Positions 25,499-34,148 are shown, counted from the first letter of the stretch. The stretch is 64,000 bases of DNA from Bin87 sp965220095 (GCA_965220095.1 OZ244805.1:1860001-1924000); one strand, 5' to 3'. Notes: generated by a model not told the origin, from the sequence alone. Numbers and translations: made by a program.

Positions 25499-26955
25499 CT
25501 GGACTTTCCGCATTTCAAGCGGCGTAAGCAAGCGAATCTACAAGTCGGTGGTACAGGGCGACCGGGAGTTCCTGAATGTCGGGGTCGGTGGCCGACGTTG
25601 AAAAACCCTCCGAGGCCAGCCACAGGTGGCGTCTGACCAGGGCGATGGCGTCCACGAAGGTCGGCGACGGCTTGTCATACCAAGCGGCCTTGCGTTGGGT
25701 CATTGGGTGCTGTTTTTGCAACGCGTGAGCGGCCAGGGTGGTCCAGGAGAAGAGACCCAGCAGGACAGGCGTGGTGCGGGCGATGGCCAGGTCGGACCAC
25801 TGGCGCTGGGTCTCCACGCCCAGGTGGGTACGCACCTCCTGAAAGGTGACCTCCAGTTGCCAGCGCAGGACAAACCATTCCAGGATCTGGGTCGGGTCCG
25901 CCGCTGGGTCGGTACACAGCAAAGCCTGGGTGGCGAAGGCGCCCTGGGGATCGCGGATCAGCACCCAGCGAATGAGGACGGGAGGCTTGCCGGAGCGGTA
26001 CCAGACTGCCGTCTGGGAGGTGAGTTCCACCGTGCGGGTGGCGCCGTTATACCAGGCCACGGCCACACTGGCCCAAGTTGCCTGGGGCTGGTCGAGGAGG
26101 GCCTTCAGCGAGGGTCGCCGCGCGCCTTTCAGCGGCGGGCGGCCCTGCTGACCCGGTTGACGGGGCGGTGCTGGCGCATAGAGAGCGGCGTCCAGACGTA
26201 GTCTGGCAATGAGGGTAACGGGTTCACGGAGGGATTGGCAGCAGTGGAGCAGATCCAGCACGGCGTAGCTGTTGTCGCCCACCAGCGCCAGCGGTCGCTG
26301 CGGCAGCCAGCGCCTCAGTTGCATGACCATCTGCCGCGCCCAGTCGGTGAGTTTCTTGTGTCGGCGTCCCTGCTGCTGGTAGTACCGCGTCGAGGGCGCC
26401 AGCACGGTGAGCGCCGGCAAGGCCCAATGGCGTCCGGCCCAGGGCACGTGGCCCAGCCACATCAGAGAGATCCAGCGCAGGCCGCTGGCCTTGACCAGTT
26501 GCTGGCGGCTGGAACGCACCGCATCGCGGTAGATGCCCCGACCTTTGATCTTGGCGCCGCGACGCCGTTCCAGGGTTTCGTCGATGCCGAAGATCAACGG
26601 GCCGTCGCCGCGGTCCAGGTGCTGGAGCAGCGGTACCAGCAGGATGCGGGCCGCTGCACGGGACGACCACACCGCCCGATTGAGCACCTCATGGTAGCGG
26701 GCGTAGTCGCGCTGGTCGCTGCGGCCCATGACGCGCAGTGCCGCCGCCACGGTGCGCTGACCCGGGGTCAGGATCGCGCCGATCAGCAGCACCTGGGCTT
26801 TCCGCCAGGTCGGGTTGGTAAACAGCGTTGCGAAGGGACCGACAACGGCTACAATTGCATCGGGCAGGGTGAGCATGGCTGGACCTTTAGTGAGATTTGG
26901 GTCAGGCCAGCTTACCCTGCCTTTATACTTTTTCTAAATTTTGCGGAAAGTCCAG
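25499..26955 (-). mobile_element. Intact DDE-transposase IS inside IS630
   Basis: The terminal inverted repeats CTGGACTTTCCGCA (25499-25512) and TGCGGAAAGTCCAG (26942-26955) bound 1,457 bp. CCAAG directly before and after gives a 5-bp target duplication. Degenerate copies of the same element lie at 8178-9654 and 9655-10288. Confidence 0.9.
25515..26876 (-). CDS. DDE superfamily (DDE_5/IS4-like) transposase, intact
   Basis: The 453-residue protein is the single gene of its IS. The N-terminal part has WRKAQVLLIGAILTPGQRTV, then the first catalytic region VFGIDETLE-type (IFGIDETLERRRGAKIKGRG), the second region LALVGDNSYAVLDLL, and WQLEVTFQEVRTHLG with the likely catalytic Glu near the C-terminus. 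The full length, undamaged frame, clean inverted repeats and target duplication indicate a recent insertion. It acts by cut-and-paste on its own ends. It is the best candidate for the active source of the two damaged copies. Confidence 0.85.
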   Translation of the reverse strand: MLTLPDAIVAVVGPFATLFTNPTWRKAQVLLIGAILTPGQRTVAAALRVMGRSDQRDYARYHEVLNRAVWSSRAAARILLVPLLQHLDRGDGPLIFGIDETLERRRGAKIKGRGIYRDAVRSSRQQLVKASGLRWISLMWLGHVPWAGRHWALPALTVLAPSTRYYQQQGRRHKKLTDWARQMVMQLRRWLPQRPLALVGDNSYAVLDLLHCCQSLREPVTLIARLRLDAALYAPAPPRQPGQQGRPPLKGARRPSLKALLDQPQATWASVAVAWYNGATRTVELTSQTAVWYRSGKPPVLIRWVLIRDPQGAFATQALLCTDPAADPTQILEWFVLRWQLEVTFQEVRTHLGVETQRQWSDLAIARTTPVLLGLFSWTTLAAHALQKQHPMTQRKAAWYDKPSPTFVDAIALVRRHLWLASEGFSTSATDPDIQELPVALYHRLVDSLAYAA

Positions 26956-27516
26956 CCAAGCAGTTGCTTGGGGATGTGCGGCCTCCCATTGAGGCCGCTC
27001 CTGGACGGGTGGAGCGCTATGACACCGAGTACCAGCGAAACGGGACCCGGAATCTGTTCATGTTCTGTGAACCGAAGGGTGGGTGGAGGCATATCGAGGT
27101 GACCGGGCGCCGGACTGCTGTGGACTTCGCTCAACAGATGAAGTGGCTGGTGGACGAGGCATATCCTGACGCCGCAGTAGTGCGCGTGGTCCTGGACAAT
27201 CTCAACACCCACAAGCCCGGCTCGCTCTACGAAGCGTTTGCACCGTCCGAGGCGCGCCGCATAGCCAAACGCCTGGAGCTTCACCACACACCCAATCACG
27301 GAAGCTGGTTGAACATGGCTGAAATCGAGTTGAGCGTCTTTAGCAGACAGTGTCTGAACCGCCGGGTCGGCGATGAAGCGTTGCTGAGACGGGAGGTCGC
27401 GGCGCTCGAACGCGAGCGCAACGAGGCCGCCGCCATCATAGACTGGCGGTTCTCCACCCAGGACGCTCGCAGTAAGCTCAAACATGTCTATCCAATAGAA
27501 TTAAATTGAAACGGTA

Positions 27517-27705
27517 CTAGACCGGTTCATTAAGCCTGTGTGGGCGTAGCGTCAAGTCGAACCCATCGAGCCACGCCTTATCGTCACGAAACCGCTCGGC
27601 AATTCGCATCGCGTAGCAGTTGTCGCAGCCGCGGCTGACCTGGGTGCAGCCGGTGACCGGGTTCCAGGTGTGGGTCGTCCAGGCTATCCCGCTATTTTTA
27701 CACAT
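27517..27705 (-). pseudogene. DUF5131 (phage Gp37/Gp68-like) protein, truncated by IS630
   Basis: The 62 residues CKNSGIAWTTHTWNPVTGCT, then QVSRGCDNCYAMRIAERFRD, match the N-terminus of the DUF5131 family, radical-SAM-like phage or island proteins with a conserved cysteine cluster. Full members are about 250 residues. The frame is closed by a TAG formed from the CTAG end of the IS630 element (27517-27519), so the rest of the gene was displaced by that insertion. It overlaps the upstream small gene by 22 bp. Confidence 0.75.
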
Positions 27706-27914
27706 CGACTACACCCCTGGGCCATGCCGCGGCGCCGGTTGATCTCCTCCAGCCACGCGATCGACACCGCGGCCACTTCCTCGGCCAGGACCAGGTGAAA
27801 GGCGGCATCTGGTTTGCCCACGTCGACGCCCCACCGAGCCACCTGGCGCACTCGCTCGTCGAGGAGATCCTTCATCGCCTGAGCGAGCGAGTTCATCGCC
27901 GGCTTAGCGCTCAT
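27684..27914 (-). CDS. Unknown small phage-like protein
   Basis: The 76-residue product MSAKPAMNSLAQAMKDLLDE ... FHLVLAEEVAAVSIAWLEEI is mostly helical and resembles small phage or island-encoded proteins of unknown role. Its ATG lies inside the preceding gene's last codons (11-bp overlap), and its end overlaps the DUF5131 gene, so translation is coupled in a four-gene minus-strand operon (28439 to 27517). No family function can be assigned. Confidence 0.6.
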   Translation of the reverse strand: MSAKPAMNSLAQAMKDLLDERVRQVARWGVDVGKPDAAFHLVLAEEVAAVSIAWLEEINRRRGMAQGCSRCVKIAG

Positions 27915-28227
27915 CTCCGCTCTCCATTTCCAGCGGCCGCAACCGGCCTTCGACCAAGTTACCAGAGATGGCTTCGTAACTCCGCAGACCTTCGTTCCAG
28001 ATCTCGCGCCGGACCGTCCCAGGGAGCGTAGTAACGATCTGCTGGACCCGCACACCATCTCCGGTGTATCCGCTGAATAACAGACGGACGTTGTCGGTGT
28101 CGTCGATGATCACCTCGACGTCGAGGTGGACGTCCATCTTCAACTCTTGAAACAGTGCTTCCAGCATGATCAGTCCCCTAGCCACCGTTGCTCGTACAGG
28201 CATCATCGGTTTTTCATGCTCGGTCAT
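27904..28227 (-). CDS. Unknown 107-residue phage-like protein
   Basis: The product is an alpha/beta protein. MLEALFQELKMDVHLDVEVI and DDTDNVRLLFSGYTGDGVRV form alternating strands, followed by a helical RREIWNEGLRSYEAISGNLV. No family was recognised. It overlaps its upstream neighbour by ATGA (4 bp) and its downstream neighbour by 11 bp, which marks a tightly coupled operon. Nearby DUF5131 suggests a prophage or satellite fragment. Confidence 0.6.
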   Translation of the reverse strand: MTEHEKPMMPVRATVARGLIMLEALFQELKMDVHLDVEVIIDDTDNVRLLFSGYTGDGVRVQQIVTTLPGTVRREIWNEGLRSYEAISGNLVEGRLRPLEMESGDER

Positions 28228-28439
28228 AATCCCCTTCCCCTTCGTTTCAGCACATAAGCCTGCTGCACCTCGCCAGGCTCGCTTTTAGCCCGAATCCACC
28301 GCAGCGAGACGTCCGTGTCGTTGACACAAGGGATGATGGGTAAGGGAAGGCGAACGGGCCCAGCCAGATCCCAATAGATGGGGATGAGGGCGGCGTGCGG
28401 GCAGCCACATCGGCACGCTGCTGGCGGCCGTGCGGCCAT
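28224..28439 (-). CDS. Unknown small protein, first gene of the phage-like operon
   Basis: The 71-residue product has a Cys-rich start (PPAACRCGCPHAALIPIYWD) and a basic end (WIRAKSEPGEVQQAYVLKRR). A true start further in is possible. It shares a 4-bp ATGA overlap with the next gene. No family was recognised. The IS1380 remnant ends about 115 bp upstream, so the operon promoter may have been altered. Confidence 0.45.
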   Translation of the reverse strand: MAARPPAACRCGCPHAALIPIYWDLAGPVRLPLPIIPCVNDTDVSLRWIRAKSEPGEVQQAYVLKRRGRGL

Positions 28440-28554
28440 GGCGGGCGGAATTCGACAGGCGGTAGGCCGGCAGTGCCCCTCGCGGACCGAGTTGGTGCGA
28501 GTTGGCGGGGACGTTCAGTTGGCCGGATGGCGGGTCAGTGGGAGACGGGCGCCG

Positions 28555-30031
28555 TCAGGCTGGGAGTGGCCGGGCGCGCAACCGCGCCAGGGCGCCACTG
28601 AACTGGGTTTCCCAGGGCCAGCGCTTTGGCAGCTGCAAAGTGAGGCGGCGCGCCGAGCGGGTGAGGCGTCCGGCGATAGAGAAGAACCGCCGCCGCAGGG
28701 TCTTGGTGGTCACTACCGGCTGGCCCAGACCGATGCGCGCCGTCCAGCGAGCCAGGTTGTGGGCGATCACCTAGACGGCCAGCCAGGCGGCGTTGGCGGC
28801 GCAGCGGCCCGAGGGGAGATGGTTCAACCCCACGCCGTACTTGAGGTCGCGAATGGCGTTCTCGATCTCGGCGTGGCGGCGGTGGTCGGCCGCCAGTGCC
28901 AGGGTATCGCCGTCCCGGTCGGTGATGCAGCCGTGATAGCTGTAGGTGGCGAAGAGGGCCAGCTGGGAACCGGGCGTGGGCTGCACCCGCCGGACGATGA
29001 GCCGCACCGGCGCGGCGTCGGGCTCACTCTGGAAAGGGGGTGCTGGAAAGGGGTGTAGGTGGCCTCCGTCACAGCGGCGGCGCCGTCCATCCAGTAGGGT
29101 ATGGGCGTCCAGTCCGTCTCGGGTATGGCCTCGATGAGATTGCGCAGGCGGGCGTGCTGGCGGATGGTGATGGAGTAGCGGACAGCCATCTTGCGGCAGA
29201 CCGCGACCAGGGCGTGAGCATAGCAGCCGCGGTCGGCCCGCACCGTGAGTTGTCCGGTGGCCCCGGCGTAGCGCACCCGGCCCACCGTCTCACGCAGGAA
29301 GTGGGCGGCGCCCCGAACGGTGTTGGCCCGGCCCGCGCGCCGCCGCGACATCAGCACGTCGCCGGTGCCGGCCCCAGTAGTCCAGGCCCGGGCCAGCAGC
29401 GGGTGATAGCCTCGCTGGCCGGTATAGCTGTGGCGGTGTGCGCCCTCCTTGCCCAGTCCGTAGGTCTCGCAGATGATGGAGTCCAGGTCGATGGTAGGGG
29501 CCCGTCGACGGGTCCCGCCCCAGCAGCCCAGGCCCGTGCCAGCAGCTCGCGACTCACCCGATCCAACTGGCGGACGTGGCCCCACCGGAAGCTGCGCAGG
29601 AAGGTCCCCAGGGTGGACGGCGCCTTCACCGCGCAGCCGATGGCGCCGGCCGTCCTGTCGGTGCGCAACACGTCGGCGTCGTCGATGCAGTCGCCGCCAG
29701 CCAGCGCGGAGGCCACCAGGGTCAGCATCTTTTCTCCCGTGTTCGCCCGGCCCAGGGCATTGCCCAGGTCGAGGCGCTTCTCTAGCAGTTGGGGCAAGCC
29801 GAGATGCAGGGCCAGCGTGGCTGGCAGGATCAGCCCAGCATTGGCCACCAGGCGGTGGTCATCAAAGGTGATTTGGATCCGGTCGGGATGGTCAAGTGGT
29901 AGCATCTATCGGGTGCTCCTGGTCTCGGGTCGGTTCTGTGTTTCCAAAACCATTATCCCCGATGCACAGGGGCACTTTCTTACCCCTTCAGCACGCCGCG
30001 ACATTTATCTTTTCGGTGGATTGGGGCTAAC
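28555..30031 (-). pseudogene. IS1380-family element with frameshifted transposase
   Basis: ATG 29905 opens an IS1380 transposase, FDDHRLVANAGLILPATLAL and onward. The frame shifts at about 29495, continues DLDSIICETYGLGKEGA and YSITIRQHARLRNLIEAIPE, and shifts again at about 29030, where an 11- to 14-bp repeat (CTGGAAAGGGG) is duplicated. It passes SYHGCITDRDGDTLALAADH and IRDLKYGVGLNHLPSGR. A TAG near 28771 precedes the C-terminal LPKRWPWETQF to TGA 28555. The element end, GCCCCAATCCACCGAAAAGA, lies at about 30010-30030; the other end was not identified. It cannot transpose on its own. Confidence 0.8.
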
Positions 30032-30153
30032 CGCCGACTAATCAAACCGGCGAAGGGCGACCACATCAGGCCGACCACCATGAGCATAAACACTACCCCA
30101 AATATCATTCCTACGTAATTGGCGATGTCGGAGCCAAAGGTTTGTAATTCCAT
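29980..30153 (-). pseudogene. Small single-span membrane protein, C-terminus replaced by IS1380
   Basis: The first 40 residues, MELQTFGSDIANYVGMIFGV then VFMLMVVGLMWSPFAGLI, form one hydrophobic helix. ATG 30153 has AGGGA 5 nt upstream. At about 30030 the frame enters the IS1380 end and finishes with an unrelated basic tail (HRKDKCRGVLKG). The original C-terminus is unknown. It could still be made as a 57-residue membrane peptide. Confidence 0.5.
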
Positions 30154-30441
30154 AACGGTCCCTCGATAGCGTTCCCTAGATTTCCGGAGTGTCCAGTCAA
30201 TTGGACGGCGCCGATTAATATCGGGCGATTGTACCATCGCTGAGGCGATAGCATTTTTGTCGCGGGGCGAACGCTGGCGATGAGATTGGCTGGGGTTTGC
30301 TCACCCACACCCAGCCCGCTCCGGTCAGGGGAGAGGTGGTTGGCGCGTTGCGGGTGGCCCGGCCGTTTGCCGCCCGGTAGCCGGTGCGCTATACTCGCTG
30401 CGGCTTGCAGCGCTTGGATACTTTGCCCGGGAGGGCCGTTT

Positions 30442-31581
30442 ATGGACATGGGGTTGAGCGAGATTCAGCAGATGTTGAAAAACTCGGCGCGAGAGTTTCT
30501 GTCGCAAGAATGCCCGCTCACGCTGGTGCGCGAGATGGAAGACGACCCGCAGGGTTTCACCGATGGCCTTTGGCGTCAGGTGAGCAGTCTGGGCTGGACT
30601 GGTATTCCCTTTCCAGAGCAGTACGGCGGCACCGGCGGCTCCTTCCTCGACCTGGCCGTGCTGGTGGAGGAGATGGGTCGCGCCCTGCTGCCCGCTCCCT
30701 ACTTCGCCACGGTCGTGCTCGGCGGACTCACCGTGCTGGATGCGGGCAGCGATGAACAGAAGCGCGACATCCTGACCGGCGTTTGCGCCGGCACCGTGCG
30801 GCTCACCCTGGCCCTCACCGAACCGTCGGCCACCACCGAGGCCTGGGGGGTGGAAACCACCGCCAATGCGACTGGTAACGGCTACTCCATCAACGGCACC
30901 AAACTGTTCGTGCCCGATGCTCACGCCGCAGACACCATCATCGTGGCCGCCCGCACGGAGCCGGCCGGCGACGACCCGGCGCAGGGCATCACGCTGTTCC
31001 TGGTGCCGTCCAACTCCGCCGGCGTTGCCATCGAGCAGGTCAGGACCATCGGCAACGAACGCCTTTGCGAAGTGCGGTTGGACAACGTGGCCGTCAACGG
31101 GGCTGCCGTGCTCGGGAACGTCGGCGGCGGCTGGCCGGTCATCGAGCGAGCGCTGGCCCGCGCGACGGCGGCGCACTGTGTCCAGATGGTTGGCGGCGCC
31201 GACGCCGTGGTGGACATGACGGTGGAATACGTCAAGCAACGCACCCAGTTCGGGCGTCCGGTGGGTAGCTTCCAGGCCGTGCAGCACCATTGCTCCAACA
31301 TGGCCACCGATGTGGAGGGCGCGCGACACATCGCCTACCAGGCGGCGTGGGCCATCTCGGAGGGTCAGCCGGCCCGCCGCGAGGTGGCAATGGCCAAAGC
31401 GTGGTGCAGCGGTGCTTATCAGCGGGTTTGTTCGCTGGGCCACCAGTGCCACGGCGCCATCGGCTTTACCCAGGAGCACAACCTGCAACTGTACACCCGA
31501 CGGGCCAAGGTGCAGGAGCTTTCCTACGGCAACAGCCACGACCACAAAGAGATCGCGTTGCAGGAAATTGAGGCGGGGTAA
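30442..31581 (+). CDS. Acyl-CoA dehydrogenase family protein
   Basis: The 379-residue FAD enzyme would oxidise acyl-CoA thioesters to the enoyl form. The ACAD domains are in order: an N-terminal helical domain (REFLSQECPLTLVREM, then PEQYGGTGGSFLDLAVLVEE), a middle beta domain with ALTEPSATTEAWGVE, and a C-terminal helical domain with YVKQRTQFGRPVGSFQAVQH and CHGAIGFTQEHNLQLYTRRA. ATG 30442 has GGAGG 7 nt upstream. No enoyl-CoA hydratase, thiolase or ETF gene is adjacent, so the substrate class is open. Confidence 0.9.
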   Translation: MDMGLSEIQQMLKNSAREFLSQECPLTLVREMEDDPQGFTDGLWRQVSSLGWTGIPFPEQYGGTGGSFLDLAVLVEEMGRALLPAPYFATVVLGGLTVLDAGSDEQKRDILTGVCAGTVRLTLALTEPSATTEAWGVETTANATGNGYSINGTKLFVPDAHAADTIIVAARTEPAGDDPAQGITLFLVPSNSAGVAIEQVRTIGNERLCEVRLDNVAVNGAAVLGNVGGGWPVIERALARATAAHCVQMVGGADAVVDMTVEYVKQRTQFGRPVGSFQAVQHHCSNMATDVEGARHIAYQAAWAISEGQPARREVAMAKAWCSGAYQRVCSLGHQCHGAIGFTQEHNLQLYTRRAKVQELSYGNSHDHKEIALQEIEAG

Positions 31582-31776
31582 GCCAACCCCACCGTCGTTC
31601 CGGCGCAAGCCGGAATCCAGCAACGTCAATGCCCAACGCTTGTTGACAGATGGAATCTATCCAAGCTCAGCACCGCAGGATGAATTATACTCAAAACGAG
31701 TGCAAACACTACCAATGATAACCACATATGAAAACGTCCGGAAGCGCGGTTATCAATGCAGGAAAGAATGTAGCCT

Positions 31777-32664
31777 ATGAAAATTCCGGTATGGAATGGC
31801 GTCAAGAAAACGATTGATGCCAACAAGCGAATCAAATCTGCACAAGCCAATTATCAACAGAAGCACGCTCAATATACGGTATTTAAAGAACAGGTACAGC
31901 ATAAAGAATATGAACTAGGGCAGGCTCGCATCTCAGCCGTCCGAGCTTTGGAACTGGCGGTCAAAGTCATAGGCAAAGCCAAAATGGGTGACCACGATAA
32001 CAATGCATACCAAATCTCGTACAGAGAATTGGTTAAAATAGAGCAGCAAAACGCCCAATTAGCTGCATTGGCGGGTGGCAGCTTAGCTACCGGGCTATCT
32101 GTGGGCGCAGTATCGGCGATCGGATCTTATGGGATCGCGGGAGTAATAGGCACCGCATCCACAGGCACCGCCATCGCATCACTGTCGGGTGCGGCAGCCA
32201 CCAATGCAACACTGGCCGCGCTAGGCGGGGGTGCTTTAGCAGCCCGAGGATTGGGCATGGCAGGAGGCGCCGCATTACTTTCCGGCGTCTTCGCGTTGCC
32301 AGTGCTTGCCGGACTAGTTATAGGAGCCGAAGTAGTCGGTTCTAAGGCCGAGAAGAAGGCCAATGAGAACATCGATATAATCCGGGTTGAAACCGCAAAA
32401 ATTAACCGCGAAATGGCCCGGTTAAAAGCCACTCAAATTAGGATTAGTGAACTGAATTCAACAATCGTAAGACTCACAGAATCGCTAAACCACGCGATGC
32501 ACAACGTGAGAGGTAATTGGTTCATGCGAATCATTGCCGCAGTGAAACGGCTATCTTTTCGTAAACGGGAATACGATAGGAGTATTTACCAAGTGACGCT
32601 CATCGCGAAATCTCTCAGCGCAATCGTCGACGAGCCGGTTGCTCCACCGGAGCGGACAAAATGA
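31777..32664 (+). CDS. Glycine-zipper membrane protein with flanking coiled coils (unknown)
   Basis: The 295 residues divide clearly. Residues 1-95 are a charged helical or coiled-coil arm. Residues 96-188 are a long Gly/Ala-rich hydrophobic zone (GGSLATGLSVGAVSAIGSYG, GGGALAARGLGMAGGAALLS) able to insert in membranes. Residues 189-255 are a second coiled coil, followed by a basic tail. This layout resembles pore-forming or glycine-zipper proteins, but no family was recognised. The gene is markedly more AT-rich than its neighbours, suggesting transfer. Its stop overlaps the next start (ATGA), so the two genes form a unit. A membrane-acting toxin or defence effector is a hypothesis only. Confidence 0.6.
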   Translation: MKIPVWNGVKKTIDANKRIKSAQANYQQKHAQYTVFKEQVQHKEYELGQARISAVRALELAVKVIGKAKMGDHDNNAYQISYRELVKIEQQNAQLAALAGGSLATGLSVGAVSAIGSYGIAGVIGTASTGTAIASLSGAAATNATLAALGGGALAARGLGMAGGAALLSGVFALPVLAGLVIGAEVVGSKAEKKANENIDIIRVETAKINREMARLKATQIRISELNSTIVRLTESLNHAMHNVRGNWFMRIIAAVKRLSFRKREYDRSIYQVTLIAKSLSAIVDEPVAPPERTK

Positions 32665-33038
32665 TGAGTTATATCGTCGCCAACTTCGCTGCAGATGCCG
32701 CTGAAGCTACAGTCCAGACCATTGCGGATTACATGGCAACCGTACAGTGCCAAGAAACTAGGAGGCAAGAAATCGCGGCCCACCGTGATATCGTAATCCA
32801 TGCACTGAATCAGGAACGCGACATAATCCTCGCCTACTTCAACCACACGTTCACCGAACGGCGTTTGGTACTTGAACAATGCTTTGACCTGATGGACAAG
32901 GCAATTGACGCAAGCGATCACGAAAGTCTGAACTTGTCTCTAAGTACTATGCTGGGTGTCATCCACGAGAATCCTCTCAAGGATTTCGCTACTTTCAAGC
33001 ACCGAATGTCCGAACCTGGATTTCAGATAGTTCTGTGA
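32661..33038 (+). CDS. Unknown helical partner of the glycine-zipper protein
   Basis: The 125-residue product is almost entirely helical: ADAAEATVQTIADYMATVQC, RRQEIAAHRDIVIHALNQER, ILAYFNHTFTERRLVLEQCF, then SLSTMLGVIHENPLKDF. No signal peptide or membrane span is seen. It starts inside the stop of the preceding gene (4-bp overlap) and shares its lower GC content, so the pair was probably acquired together. It may regulate, chaperone or neutralise the membrane protein (inference). No family was recognised. Confidence 0.6.
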   Translation: MMSYIVANFAADAAEATVQTIADYMATVQCQETRRQEIAAHRDIVIHALNQERDIILAYFNHTFTERRLVLEQCFDLMDKAIDASDHESLNLSLSTMLGVIHENPLKDFATFKHRMSEPGFQIVL

Positions 33039-33102
33039 TTTGACCCGCGAGCACACGGACATTACCCCACAGACTCACCTGTAAAATCAAGGAGTTTCAC
33101 CG

Positions 33103-33459
33103 ATGACGATGACCCCGGCACGTAGTTCGCCCTTTGCGGAAATGGCCCGCGACCCGCTGCACCCCGACGTGATTTATCGGGACCAGCGGTGCTTTGTGAT
33201 ACGGGACATTGATCCCAAAGCGCCCGTCCACCTGTTGCTAATCCCCAATATGCCCATCAACGGGCTGGCTTACGTTGGGCCGGGTCAGGTGCCGATTATG
33301 GGGCATCTGTTTGTAGTGGCCGAAGAGATGGCGCGCCGCGAAGGTGTAGCGCTCAGCGGCTATCGCCTGGTCATCAACAACGGGCCCGATGCCGGCCAAA
33401 CCATCGCCTGGCCCCACGTCCACCTGCTGGGTGGCCGCGCGCTGGGAGACATGGGTTAG
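33103..33459 (+). CDS. HIT-family (HINT-like) protein with altered triad
   Basis: HIT proteins hydrolyse nucleoside phosphoramidates or AMP-lysine. The fold is recognisable: FAEMARDPLHPDVIYRD, VIRDIDPKAPVHLLLIPNMP, YRLVINNGPDAGQTI and a terminal HVHLLGGRALGDMG. The usual H-x-H-x-H is W103-P-H105-V-H107, so the first histidine of the triad is Trp while the last two remain. Activity may be retained because the central and last His are the chemical ones. The ATG has AAGGAG 8 nt upstream. Its stop overlaps the GTG of the next gene by one base. Confidence 0.85.
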   Translation: MTMTPARSSPFAEMARDPLHPDVIYRDQRCFVIRDIDPKAPVHLLLIPNMPINGLAYVGPGQVPIMGHLFVVAEEMARREGVALSGYRLVINNGPDAGQTIAWPHVHLLGGRALGDMG

Positions 33460-34094
33460 TGAGCGCCGAGATTACGGTTCCCGGCGCGGTGGTGGATCGC
33501 ATCCGCCGCCGGATGAACCGGCTGCTCCCGGCGCTGTGCGACCATTGCAAACGCGTGGAGCAGATTGCCCGGGAGCTGGCGGAGCTGCACGGGATTGACC
33601 CGGATCCCGTGGGGGTAGCGGCCCTGGCCCACGACGCCGCCAAGCATTTCAGCCCTCTGGAACTGCTGCTGCGGGTGGAGGAATATCCATTGCCAGCCAG
33701 CGATTTCGAGATGCAGCACGCGCCCATCATGCACGGACCGGTGGGGGCTGAGATGTTGCGCCGCGAAGACCGGCTGAACGACCCCACGTTGTACGACGCA
33801 ATCTATTGGCACACCACCGGCAACCCGTCCGGCGGCGACGACGTTGGTCACATCGTGTTCCTGGCCGACAAGCTTGACCCCATCAAGGTATCCCGCTATC
33901 CGTGGCAACCGGAGTTGCGCGAGCTGGCCGAGCGGGACCTCACTGGTGCCATGACCATGTTCCTATCCAGGAACGTGGTGCGAATGTTGGAAGGGGGCGC
34001 AACTGTGCACCCGGCGGCCATCGAGGCCCGCAACGCTTTGCTGATGGCGGACCGGCAATCGGCGACCCCGCCGCCGTTGCCCCTGGTGCGCTAG
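33459..34094 (+). CDS. yqeK: YqeK-like HD-domain hydrolase
   Basis: YqeK proteins are symmetrical Ap4A hydrolases with an HD fold and metal-binding histidines. Seen in order are LCDHCKRVEQIARELAE, the HD dyad ALAHDAAKHF, MQHAPIMHGPVGAEML, AIYWHTTGNPS and IVFLADKLDPIKVSRYP. The length of 211 residues is normal. The GTG start overlaps the TAG of the HIT gene, giving a HIT-YqeK pair. Both are nucleotide hydrolases of the diadenosine/AMP type, which makes functional linkage plausible. In many genomes yqeK sits next to nadD, but here nadD is elsewhere, fused to pyrE. Confidence 0.8.
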   Translation: MSAEITVPGAVVDRIRRRMNRLLPALCDHCKRVEQIARELAELHGIDPDPVGVAALAHDAAKHFSPLELLLRVEEYPLPASDFEMQHAPIMHGPVGAEMLRREDRLNDPTLYDAIYWHTTGNPSGGDDVGHIVFLADKLDPIKVSRYPWQPELRELAERDLTGAMTMFLSRNVVRMLEGGATVHPAAIEARNALLMADRQSATPPPLPLVR

Positions 34095-34148
34095 CGTACT
34101 AACCGTGCCCGCCACCCGCAAATGCGGGAAAGGAGCTTGACCGAAATC

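Larger units (their letters stand above)
24916..27509 (+). pseudogene. IS630 transposase, split by IS insertion and a 14-bp duplication
   Basis: The N-terminal HTH (SVRTVKRALALLKADEGLRD) runs to about 25098. A tandem 14-bp duplication (TACCGTTGCCAGAG) there shifts the frame. The next frame (FVEEGLEAAINDKPRPGRER ... LETVRQILKK) reaches an A7 run at 25347-25353. A -1 step there continues into NELKPWRKKEWCIPKLSGEF and the catalytic FDESSK. After the inserted IS the frame resumes QLLGDVRPP, VRVVLDNLNTHKPGSLYEAF, HHTPNHGSWLNMAEIELSVF and ends at TGA 27507. The A7 site may be a genuine programmed -1 shift as known in this family. The duplication and the insertion are inactivating. Confidence 0.85.
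24831..27520 (+). mobile_element. IS630-family element interrupted by another IS
   Basis: The ends CTAGTACCATTTC (24831) and GAAACGGTACTAG (ending 27520) are inverted repeats with one mismatch and a CTAG edge containing the expected TA. The element is split by the 1,457-bp IS at 25499-26955. Removing that insert and one copy of CCAAG restores an uninterrupted DESSKQLLGDVRPP segment of the transposase. Confidence 0.85.

Noticed and set aside
30325..31629. 434-codon open frame antisense to the acyl-CoA dehydrogenase
   Set aside because: It mirrors a well-supported gene in a GC-rich sequence, has no family motifs and is an expected antisense shadow.
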